This document shows, in pieces, positions 17,761 through 26,130 of a stretch of DNA of 34,507 nucleotides. The stretch covers positions 1 to 34,507 of the forward strand of contig WQYK01000004.1 of the NCBI GenBank assembly GCA_009781275.1, in the 5' to 3' direction. The DNA is from Bacteroidales bacterium. Lineage in GTDB: Bacteria > Bacteroidota > Bacteroidia > Bacteroidales > UBA932. The translations under genes were made by a program, and so were the position numbers. The notes below the pieces were generated by a model. It had not been told where the DNA came from and made no database searches. It saw only the letters and a program-made list of their open reading frames with translations. Position 1 is the first letter of the stretch; the number at the start of each line of letters is the position of its first letter.

Positions 17761-19028
17761 TTTGCTTCTCCCTCAAGATAATCACTGTACCACAAACCTC
17801 CCAGAGGAAGTCCTTCTTCAACTAATCCTTGAATTACCGTATCCTCACTTGCGCGACGAATGGTTGAAAATCCATCACTCCCTTTTTCTAATAACCAGAC
17901 CTCCTTAGGTTCCAATGCATCAACAAAATAGGGTTGATGCGTGGTAATAAAAATTTGAGATTTACTTTTCCCGTCTGTAACATAACTGCGAAATTGCTGC
18001 GCAAGCGTTTCGAGCAGTTTGTGATAAAGTCCATTTTCAGGCTCTTCAATACAAATAAAAGGCGGTGGGGTTGGGTCGGACAGCAGTAACAAATAGGCAA
18101 AAACTTTTAATGTTCCGTCCGACATCTGTTGGGCAGAAAACGGGTTTTTAAACCCTTTGTCGTTAAATTTTAATAATAATCTTCCGTCAGACATACGCTC
18201 TGTAGTGATTTTATCAATCCCGGGTATTTTATCTGAAATATCACTAAGAATTCTCACAAATTGTTTTGGGTATTCGCGTTCCATGAATTGAACAACATTT
18301 CCAATATTATCGCCGTGTATATTCAAATGTTTTTGAGGTCCTGCTAAAGGTAGGCTACGGGCAGCGTCAGGTGAAAAATAGGATAAATACCATCCTTCGA
18401 TAAATTGTCTGAATGCAGAAACTCTTGGATGTTGTTTTAATGCACCTAAAGTAGCGATTCCTAATTTGCGATTATCTTGCAGTTCTACGATCTCTGTTTC
18501 GTTGGATTCTTCTCGCATTAATCTATCAAGATCAAATAAATCTGTGTGAGCTGATTGTTCGTCAATGCCGGCATATTCACCTTTCCATACAATTCCGCGC
18601 GCTTCTTCTAAAATCAAAAATGAAAACGGTCGCCCCCAAGTCTGTCCTTTTCTGCGTTGCCGTAAACGTTCACTTTTAACATAAGGACGATTACTATCGT
18701 CAAGGGTGAAAGATACTTCATAAGTAATCGGACGGGCATTGTGTTCCTGTCTATAGTAAATATCAAACATTAGAGGTTCTTTAATACCTTGCGATAAGAT
18801 TCGTTCAAATCCGTTACGACGATCGCAGGCTTCCTCAATACCATTTTTCAAACAATCCGACAAAAAACCTAATGCATCAAAAAGTGTGCTTTTACCCGAA
18901 CCGTTTTTCCCGATTACAGTGGTCATAGGGGTTAATTCGCCTGTGCCTTTATTATTCCATAGGCTACCAAGTGTAACATCACGAAGGGTCCTGAAGTTAC
19001 GAATTCTAAATCCTAAAATTTTTGCCAT
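17757..19028 (-). CDS. AAA/SMC-like (AAA_21-type, OLD-related) ATPase
   Basis: MAKILGFRIRNFRTLRDVTL; Walker A VIGKNGSGKSTLFDALGFL; signature-like QMSDGTLKVFAYLLLL; Walker B PPFICIEEPENGLYH; FITTHQPYFVD. The track start (TTG, 19043) is less likely than ATG at 19028, which has GGAGG just upstream. Confidence 0.88.
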   Translation of the reverse strand: MAKILGFRIRNFRTLRDVTLGSLWNNKGTGELTPMTTVIGKNGSGKSTLFDALGFLSDCLKNGIEEACDRRNGFERILSQGIKEPLMFDIYYRQEHNARPITYEVSFTLDDSNRPYVKSERLRQRRKGQTWGRPFSFLILEEARGIVWKGEYAGIDEQSAHTDLFDLDRLMREESNETEIVELQDNRKLGIATLGALKQHPRVSAFRQFIEGWYLSYFSPDAARSLPLAGPQKHLNIHGDNIGNVVQFMEREYPKQFVRILSDISDKIPGIDKITTERMSDGRLLLKFNDKGFKNPFSAQQMSDGTLKVFAYLLLLSDPTPPPFICIEEPENGLYHKLLETLAQQFRSYVTDGKSKSQIFITTHQPYFVDALEPKEVWLLEKGSDGFSTIRRASEDTVIQGLVEEGLPLGGLWYSDYLEGEAK

Positions 19029-19061
19029 TTCAATTTCCTCCAAATATATTTTTTACAGTTT

Positions 19062-21758
19062 TTATTCATCAAACAACGTTTTCTGTTTTCCCGTGCTGAT
19101 TTTACTTGTTTGCAATTCCGCCGCTTTTGCCTGCACATCTGGCCAAGCAATCACAAGCGAATTATAAGCGTATGCCTCCTGTGCCCAACCCTTACGCTCA
19201 GCAATAGTAAACAGTCTGTAAGCAAGTGATTTTGCCTGCTCAGGCTCAGATGTTAGTACATCACTAATCATCTTTGCCACCCCAACCACGCCCCCTTTTT
19301 CCATCGCCCGTGTCAGTTGCTGAGTAAATAGCCAAACAATCTCCGTATTCATCTTGTCCGGAATTTCATCCCGCGTGAGCAGCCGAACCACCCCTTTCTG
19401 AGCATACAACACTCCACATCCTGCAAGCTTCTCTACCGATGTATTCTTAGCCCGCGCCAACACATCCGCCTCACCAAACTTCATATCATTAAGAGCTTGC
19501 TGAGTATAGAGGTCAACACAGAAACGACTGTCGCGATCAAGCTCGCCATCCTGCTCCGTAAAATAAAGATCAAGTTCCTGATTAATTATCTGCAACGCCG
19601 ACCGAACACTCATGGACGTCCCATCCGCTTCCAGCACCTTAGAAAAACGCGAATAAACCCCCATCCCCGGCCCAATAGCCGACTGCGCCAAATCCACCGG
19701 TGCAATATTAGACGCCTGCAGCTTTGCCAGCGCAGGCTTAAGCTCACGCTTCAAAGCATTAATAAAATCCCGACGAGTACAAATTGGCGCGTCCGCTGGA
19801 CGCTTGCGGCAGACAAGAACAATGGAGGATGCAAGGGCGTTGGAATCCATGCCTATCATCCGATTAGATAATTCAGTCCGCATAGGCCATGTGCCTGTAA
19901 TGGTAAAGCCTCCTTGCAAAATAGCTGACAATATTGTTTCCCAGCCTGTTGATGATGTTTTCTCTCCTTCGTCTTCACTTTGTTTGTATGCATAATAAAC
20001 AGTCACAGGAATGTCTTCACAAGAGTAGGTATAAATCTGTTTGAATGTCCGTAACATCCCACTTTCAAAAAATGCATTAGCTTTTTCTTTACTACCATCA
20101 AAACGATATGGTGTGGCAACTAGTTCCTCCGTTTTCGGTACTAACATTGTCCTAAACAAATCCGGGTATATATCTCTTAATGATTTCCGTAGCCATATAT
20201 AGAAGAAATCACTCAAATCAGCATAACCGATATTGTCGTAATATGGCGGATCTGTTGATATTACTATATTTCTCAATGCATTATCCATCTGTGCATCGTG
20301 TTGAGTAGCACTTCCTGTACCTGATGCTGGAAAACACATCATACATTTAACGACCCAGTCAAGCATGTTATCAAAACAACCTGCAGAATTACTAAACGGA
20401 TTCGTTTCTGAATAATCCCAAACCATTGGAATTGCCTGGCGGCCGAACGTGTTTCGTATCAGTTCTTTTGAAATATGCCACGAGCATATCGTTGAATGAT
20501 AATCGGCCAGTTTATCAACCACAAAAGCTAAATACACCGCAACTGCCTGCGCATATTCCTTATAACCACAATTAGTTACTATCTTCTCTTGCGCTTCCAA
20601 GACAAGGTCGCTAAATGTGTTGAGAGCAATGAGTTGGCGGTTAGAAAATAAATCACCATATCCAGGCAATCCATATAACTGCGGTCTAAAATCACGTGTG
20701 TTATCAGGCAATGCTGCATCTGGGAATGATTCTGGTTTGTAAATATGTGTTGCTTTTATCTGTTCAGAACTAGGTGAAAAATATATCCTGCCATTATTAC
20801 TTTCGGCAACAATAGCTATCAGTCTGGCTCCCATACGTCCATCACGCCCTTCTTCACGGATGTATGTAAACATAGTGGGTGTTTGACAGATAATACATTT
20901 TGCACCTTTCCTATCAACTGTTCCACTATAAGGAGTTTTCCCTTGCTTTACAGAATATGATATGTGACCGTCTTCAATAATTGGTTCGATATAAGCAGGT
21001 TTTCCAGCTTTTTTTGATAACTCGAACGACCTTACCAGAGGCATTTCACACCCACAAGCAGGATTAGGGCATTTCACCGTCCGCGCCCAAATCCATGCAA
21101 TAACCGTATGCTCTTGTCCGTACTTGTCTTTAACTTTTGGATAGAGATGCCCAATACGCTCGAATGCCTTTTTCTTCATCCACTCGCCGTAGTAGCGAAC
21201 GTCTTCGGCAAGCCCCTGCGCGCCCGTCCATGTTTGATTGAGGTAACGAGATTCGGGGTTGATGGGTGGTTGATTGGCAAATTTGGGGGGAATCTCGATC
21301 ATTGCCTTGTTAATCATCACGGCCACAGGGTTTAAGTCGCTGGCGTGGGCTTCTAATCCAAGCCGTTGCGCTTCAAGCGGAATGGAGCCGCCGCCTGCAA
21401 AGGGGTCAAGGAGCGCTGGGGGGGTGCCGTTGGTGGATTTGAGGATTTCTGCCTTTGCTGCGTTTAGAACGTCTTGGTTGTTGGAGTTCTCCCACTTTAC
21501 AAGCTCAGAAAGTATTTTGAAAAGCCGTTCGCGCTCGGCGGATTGTTCTTTTTCTGTAGGGAATTGTTCCGGCAGGCTCGATGGGTCGTCTACAAGCGAA
21601 GCCCAAATAACGGCGCGAGCCGCCGCTAAAGGACGTCGTGCCCACCATAAGTGAAGTGTGGAGGGGTGTCCGTGGCGTATCGATTTTTCGCGGGCTGATT
21701 GTGCGTTGATCGCTTCGAGCGGCAATGCTACCTCAATGAGTTTCTTCTTGTATTGCAT
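19062..21758 (-). CDS. DUF1156-domain DNA methyltransferase (amino-methyltransferase with DPPY motif)
   Basis: 898 aa. N-terminal KKLIEVALPLEAINAQSAREKSIRHGHPSTLHLWWARRPLAAARAVIWASLVDDP (DUF1156); SAM motif LLDPFAGGGSIPLEAQRLG; catalytic STDPPYYDNIGYADLSDFFYIW; Cys clusters CPNPACGC and CIIC. Confidence 0.9.
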   Translation of the reverse strand: MQYKKKLIEVALPLEAINAQSAREKSIRHGHPSTLHLWWARRPLAAARAVIWASLVDDPSSLPEQFPTEKEQSAERERLFKILSELVKWENSNNQDVLNAAKAEILKSTNGTPPALLDPFAGGGSIPLEAQRLGLEAHASDLNPVAVMINKAMIEIPPKFANQPPINPESRYLNQTWTGAQGLAEDVRYYGEWMKKKAFERIGHLYPKVKDKYGQEHTVIAWIWARTVKCPNPACGCEMPLVRSFELSKKAGKPAYIEPIIEDGHISYSVKQGKTPYSGTVDRKGAKCIICQTPTMFTYIREEGRDGRMGARLIAIVAESNNGRIYFSPSSEQIKATHIYKPESFPDAALPDNTRDFRPQLYGLPGYGDLFSNRQLIALNTFSDLVLEAQEKIVTNCGYKEYAQAVAVYLAFVVDKLADYHSTICSWHISKELIRNTFGRQAIPMVWDYSETNPFSNSAGCFDNMLDWVVKCMMCFPASGTGSATQHDAQMDNALRNIVISTDPPYYDNIGYADLSDFFYIWLRKSLRDIYPDLFRTMLVPKTEELVATPYRFDGSKEKANAFFESGMLRTFKQIYTYSCEDIPVTVYYAYKQSEDEGEKTSSTGWETILSAILQGGFTITGTWPMRTELSNRMIGMDSNALASSIVLVCRKRPADAPICTRRDFINALKRELKPALAKLQASNIAPVDLAQSAIGPGMGVYSRFSKVLEADGTSMSVRSALQIINQELDLYFTEQDGELDRDSRFCVDLYTQQALNDMKFGEADVLARAKNTSVEKLAGCGVLYAQKGVVRLLTRDEIPDKMNTEIVWLFTQQLTRAMEKGGVVGVAKMISDVLTSEPEQAKSLAYRLFTIAERKGWAQEAYAYNSLVIAWPDVQAKAAELQTSKISTGKQKTLFDE

Positions 21759-21772
21759 CCTGTATTGCTATA

Positions 21773-21808
21773 CTGTTTATATCGTTTATTATCTTTTGCC
21801 TGTTTATA
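21773..21808. repeat. Approximate 9-bp tandem repeat (GTTTATATC GTTTATTAT CTTTTGCCT GTTTATAAC) upstream of the methyltransferase
   Basis: GTTTAT begins at 21775, 21784 and 21802, with a degenerate copy at 21793. CTGTTTATA is exactly repeated at 21773 and 21800. Confidence 0.5.
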
Positions 21809-21813
21809 ACTCG

Positions 21814-21821
21814 CAAATTTA
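21814..21821 (-). promoter_or_regulatory. Candidate internal -7 element (TAAATTTG) upstream of the DUF1156 methyltransferase
   Basis: TAnnTTTG match in the 88-bp helicase-methyltransferase intergenic region, the longest gap in the cassette. Surroundings are AT-rich and no clear -33 is seen. Confidence 0.35.
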
Positions 21822-21846
21822 ACTTTTTTCTTCGTTAATAATAGCT

Positions 21847-24800
21847 TTAATCTTTTTTAAAAACGATTTCCGTACCTCTAATTAATTCCGCAATATTGTA
21901 CATAACACTCGTCGCTGCAAAATCAGGGCGTTTATGGAAAGGCTTTTTAAGATAGATGGTTTTTGTCTCTGTTCCATCCACCTCGACGATCGCCAAGATA
22001 TATTCGTCAGGCTTGTTAAGAGCTGTTAATATTTCGTTTTTGGTAATAGTCACAGTATCAGCTCCTGCTGCTCGGCCTTTCACCTCAATAAAGCGGAGGG
22101 TAGGGGCGCCGATGTTGCGTTTGCTTGGCGGTATCCTCGATTCTACATCGTATCCCACCTTTGCCGCGCTTACATCAACGGGGATATAACCGAGCGATGT
22201 TTCTATGTCCATCACCGCTTTCATGGCGGCAAGTTCAACTTCACGTCGTGTCAGAGCGTCTGAGGCAAAGGGGTCGGATATACCCATCAGCTTGTTTAAC
22301 AGCCCGCGGGGTACAACAAGGGCGCCACCAACAACTACAGGCGGCATAGCTGAAATAAGTTTCTCCTTTTCCAATTCTGCAAGACGCTTTTGCATACGGA
22401 TTTCAAGTTCTTCTGCACGGCGAGCTGCAATTTGAGAGTTCAATCTGGCGTTGGTCTTGCCCGCCGATTCTTTTGCTTTTAAATCACCGGCACTAAAATC
22501 CCAGTGTCGAATCTCGGTAGTGAGCCGTTCTTTGACTGCTTTCGCAGTTTTGTTGATGAGCTTAGTTTTACGTTCCCGCACCTCTGCAACGTGAGCAGGG
22601 ATAATCTGCGATATTGCATAACCAACAGCGATATCTTCCACGTTAGTTTGAAGCCATGGTAGACTATACAAAAATGTGCGGATAGCGGACTGTTCGTCTT
22701 CTTTGGCGGCACGATAGTCAAGGTAAGGCGCATATCCGGCGTTTATTGCCGAGCCATCCTCTTTTATTTCGACAAAATGAATGTGCTTTGATATGACACG
22801 CTTGTTGCCATTAAGCAGGATAATCCCATCTTGGACAGTATCTTCCACATAGAAGAGCAGGCGGGCGTCCATACAGGAATCGTTATCGTCAATAAAAATG
22901 GCTCCGCGTCTCAATACGTTCATGTTACGCTCCCAAACAAGATCAATAGTCGCTTCCAGCAGCGGATTACCGGGTACGATGAGCGCAGCAGGAGCAAGCC
23001 CCTGTACATTGCAGTAAGGCTTATCAAAGCAAATACGCTCATACCTTAGCAGAACAGGATCACCAAAACCGACTTGCCTGTCGCGGTTCCGGACGGCCAA
23101 CGGCACAGAGGTTACCTCGTATCGTCCTTTTTCGCGCGAGCGTATTTTGCCGCCGACACTTTGGAACGCTTCAAGAAAGAATGACTCAATAAAGTGCGGT
23201 TGTAGCTTGTGAGCCTCCATCCTCTCCATATCTTCGCGAATGGCTATTACTTTATGAATGTCCATTGTGTCTTCTGTCAGGGCGTGTTCGTCGAGCAAGC
23301 GCCTGAGTTCTCCCCGATCGAGAGAATGGTCTACGACCTCGTACAATCGTGCCCTGACAGCGGGATCGTTACCGTAGCGGATAGCTTCGATAAGCAAATC
23401 TCGAAGTGGTTTATTATCAAACGTCACTTTGCCAAGAACGTCAAAGACCTTCCCTTTGAGCGCTTCGCGCTCCTGCTCCAATTTCTCAAATAAACGTTGA
23501 AAAACCATACCTTCACGAGTTTCACGCGACACAAGATTCCACAGGTGGCAAACCTCTGTTTGCCCAATGCGGTGAATGCGTCCAAAACGCTGTTCAAGGC
23601 GATTCGGATTCCATGGCAGATCGTAGTTAACCATCAGGTGTGCCCGCTGCAGATTGATGCCTTCACCCGCTGCATCGGTAGCGATAAGGATTCGTACTTC
23701 TTTATCCTGCTTAAACAGCTCTTCGACTTTACGGCGCTCGTCGCGATGCATGCCGCCGTGTATGTTTACGACCGCTTCCCCATTTCCAAGGAGTGACCTG
23801 ATTTTATCGGTTAAATATCGGAGTGTATCTCGATGTTCGGTGAAGATAATCAGTTTCTCATGCAGTCCGTCTCTAAACATGTTCCCATCGTCCTGAAGCA
23901 ATCTGGAAAGCTCGTCCCACTTTCTGTCTTCGCCACTTTGACGCACATTGTTTGCCATACGTTCCAGTTTTTTCAAAGTCGCGATTTCCGCTTCCAACTC
24001 TTGAATAGTCTGAGCAGCAGAAGCTTGATCTACCACTTTCTCCTCAGCATCTTCAAGTTCAGCAGAAGGCATATCGTCCTCATCATAATCGTCATAATTG
24101 GCAACAGTATATTCAGCGGTACGTTTACCAAGTCGCTCTTCTGCAAGGCGATTCTCCAACCGTTCGTGGCGACGTTTCAAAGATTGATATATAGCTTCCG
24201 GTGAAGAAGCGAGACGGCGTTGCAGTATCGTTAGCGCAAAGCCGACTGTGGTCTTGCGTTCGCTTTTCAAGTTGTCGGCACGATTGAATTCGTCTTGTAC
24301 ATAGTCGGTAACGGCTGTGTACAGCGTTGCTTCCATAGGCGACAGGTCGTAATTGACTGTATATGCCCTACGTTCAGGAAAAAGTTGAGAGCCGTCGAAC
24401 TTTAGCAAATCTTCCTTAACAAGCCGCCGCATCACGTCCGACACATCTACTGTCTGATTGCCGCTCCTTGCAACGCCCTCAAAACGATCGGGGTCGATAA
24501 GTGACATGAAGAGCTGGAAATCCTTTTCTTTACCATTGTGAGGAGTCGCAGTGAGTAACAGAAAATGCCGAGATATGGATGACAACAACCGTCCGAGAAG
24601 GAAACGTTTTGTATATTTAACTTCGCCTCCCCATTCTGTTGCTGACATTTTGTGCGCCTCGTCGCAAACAATCAAGTCCCAATCAGTAACGCGCAATTTT
24701 TCCTGAATATCTTCATTACGGGACAATTTGTCTAAGCGAACAATACAGAAATTGGTCTCCATAAAGACGTTTCCCGTAACTGCCGATTCTATGCGGTCAT

Positions 24801-25350
24801 TTGTCAAAATTTCGAATCGCAGATTGAATTTGCGATAAAGTTCATCCTGCCACTGTTCCGCTAAGTTACCTGGTGATACAATCATGCAACGTTTCAGGTC
24901 GCCACGAACAAGTAGTTCTTTCAGGAACAGCCCCGTCATAATCGTTTTACCGGCGCCCGGATCGTCTGCAAGGATATAGCGAAGCGGCAGGCGTGAGAGC
25001 ATCTCCCCATAAACCGCCGTTATTTGGTGTGGCAATGGCTCAATGGTTGAGGTATGTACAGCAAGGTATGGGTCAAAAATGTGAGCAAGGTTGATCCTGT
25101 AAGCTTCTGAGGAGAGCCGGAGCAGATTGGCATCAGCATCAAAACTCCACGGCAAACAATTGTCTCCAACACTCAATCTCTCCTCGTCTTCCCTATATAA
25201 AAGTTGACTAGCAAGCTGTCCACGGGCATCTTTATAAGTGATCTCCAGTACGGCGTTACCGTACCACTTGACCGCAACAACGATTACCGGTGCGTCTCCG
25301 GCAATACCAACAACACTGGCTCCAGCAGTTATATCTTCAAGTCGAGCCAC
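21847..25350 (-). CDS. SNF2/DEAD superfamily II helicase with C-terminal DUF3883-like (PD-(D/E)XK-like) domain
   Basis: 1167 aa, GTG start. ADDPGAGKTIMTGLFLKEL (Walker A), CDEAHKM, LTATPHNG, LIATDAAGEGINLQRAHLMVNYDLPWNPNRLEQRFGRIHRIGQ; C-terminal YDVESRI...LRFIEVKGRA...ITKNEILTAL typical of DUF3883. Confidence 0.9.
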   Translation of the reverse strand: MARLEDITAGASVVGIAGDAPVIVVAVKWYGNAVLEITYKDARGQLASQLLYREDEERLSVGDNCLPWSFDADANLLRLSSEAYRINLAHIFDPYLAVHTSTIEPLPHQITAVYGEMLSRLPLRYILADDPGAGKTIMTGLFLKELLVRGDLKRCMIVSPGNLAEQWQDELYRKFNLRFEILTNDRIESAVTGNVFMETNFCIVRLDKLSRNEDIQEKLRVTDWDLIVCDEAHKMSATEWGGEVKYTKRFLLGRLLSSISRHFLLLTATPHNGKEKDFQLFMSLIDPDRFEGVARSGNQTVDVSDVMRRLVKEDLLKFDGSQLFPERRAYTVNYDLSPMEATLYTAVTDYVQDEFNRADNLKSERKTTVGFALTILQRRLASSPEAIYQSLKRRHERLENRLAEERLGKRTAEYTVANYDDYDEDDMPSAELEDAEEKVVDQASAAQTIQELEAEIATLKKLERMANNVRQSGEDRKWDELSRLLQDDGNMFRDGLHEKLIIFTEHRDTLRYLTDKIRSLLGNGEAVVNIHGGMHRDERRKVEELFKQDKEVRILIATDAAGEGINLQRAHLMVNYDLPWNPNRLEQRFGRIHRIGQTEVCHLWNLVSRETREGMVFQRLFEKLEQEREALKGKVFDVLGKVTFDNKPLRDLLIEAIRYGNDPAVRARLYEVVDHSLDRGELRRLLDEHALTEDTMDIHKVIAIREDMERMEAHKLQPHFIESFFLEAFQSVGGKIRSREKGRYEVTSVPLAVRNRDRQVGFGDPVLLRYERICFDKPYCNVQGLAPAALIVPGNPLLEATIDLVWERNMNVLRRGAIFIDDNDSCMDARLLFYVEDTVQDGIILLNGNKRVISKHIHFVEIKEDGSAINAGYAPYLDYRAAKEDEQSAIRTFLYSLPWLQTNVEDIAVGYAISQIIPAHVAEVRERKTKLINKTAKAVKERLTTEIRHWDFSAGDLKAKESAGKTNARLNSQIAARRAEELEIRMQKRLAELEKEKLISAMPPVVVGGALVVPRGLLNKLMGISDPFASDALTRREVELAAMKAVMDIETSLGYIPVDVSAAKVGYDVESRIPPSKRNIGAPTLRFIEVKGRAAGADTVTITKNEILTALNKPDEYILAIVEVDGTETKTIYLKKPFHKRPDFAATSVMYNIAELIRGTEIVFKKD

Positions 25351-25355
25351 TTTTT

Positions 25356-26015
25356 TTAGAAATTCTTTAAATAAGGAGCAATAAACAGCCAGATCCCTTT
25401 GGAGGCTGAGATCAGACCCAGGGCCATAATGATGATACCCGACACCCTGTTAATCATCAATAACTGTTTTAATCTGAATTTTTTACGAAAAATGCTAACG
25501 CTCATGCTCAAACAGTACCACCACAATCCTGCGCCTGCAAATACGCCCCATAAAACGGTCGAAATGGCAAAAGAGCCTGCCGATGAGTTGACCTTTAATC
25601 CCACCAAAGCAAAAAATCCCAAAATGAAGACGATCGATCCCGGATTGGACAAGGTGAGGAGGGCGGTGGATATAAAATCTTCAAGATGACGCTTTTTAAC
25701 ATTGGTTTGGCGAATCTGTTTCACAGGATTGGTCAAATAGATGCGCAGGCCAAAATAGATGATCAACAGACCTCCTAAACTAAAGAAGTATTTTTCGTGT
25801 GCCTGAAGAAGGATTTGAATGTAGGCTAAACCCATGACAGCGAGCGCTGCATAAAATGTATCCGCCATGGCGGCGCCCAAGCCCGAGATCAGTCCCGAAT
25901 GCCAACCTTTACTAAGCGTTCGTTGTACGCACAAAATACCCACCGGCCCCAATGGAATTGAGGCGCCAAAGCCCACCAAAAGCCCCTGAAAGAAGTTGAC
26001 CATCACATCACTCAT
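25356..26015 (-). CDS. LysE-family amino-acid exporter
   Basis: 219 aa: FFQGLLVGFGASIPLGPVGILCVQRTLSKGWHSGLISGLGAAMADTFYAALAVMG, a LysE/RhtB signature with multiple TM segments. Confidence 0.88.
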   Translation of the reverse strand: MSDVMVNFFQGLLVGFGASIPLGPVGILCVQRTLSKGWHSGLISGLGAAMADTFYAALAVMGLAYIQILLQAHEKYFFSLGGLLIIYFGLRIYLTNPVKQIRQTNVKKRHLEDFISTALLTLSNPGSIVFILGFFALVGLKVNSSAGSFAISTVLWGVFAGAGLWWYCLSMSVSIFRKKFRLKQLLMINRVSGIIIMALGLISASKGIWLFIAPYLKNF

Positions 26016-26036
26016 GCATCACAGATAAAGAAGAAG

Positions 26037-26049
26037 ATTAGTTACTAAT
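26037..26049. promoter_or_regulatory. 13-bp palindrome ATTAGT-T-ACTAAT in the lysE/lnt divergent intergenic region
   Basis: Perfect 6-bp inverted repeat around a single central base. Confidence 0.3.
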
Positions 26050-26100
26050 GATAAAAACGACAATAATACGAATAAAATGCTTTTCCGGCAAATAAAACAC

Positions 26101-26108
26101 TACCTTTG
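26101..26108 (+). promoter_or_regulatory. Candidate -7 element (TACCTTTG) of lnt
   Basis: TAnnTTTG match 22 nt upstream of ATG 26131. It falls inside the longer track ORF, which argues for the downstream start. Confidence 0.5.
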
Positions 26109-26130
26109 GCTGATCAAAATATCTCTGTTC

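Noticed and set aside
19041-19048. TATATTTG as a promoter -7 for the AAA ATPase
   Set aside because: It overlaps the ribosome-binding region and would place the transcription start almost on the ATG; likely chance in AT-rich sequence.
13721-25350. Canonical DISARM, BREX or type I restriction-modification
   Set aside because: No DUF1998 protein, PLD protein, PglZ, BrxC-type gene set or HsdS-like specificity subunit was recognised. The set fits a DUF1156/DUF499 type better.
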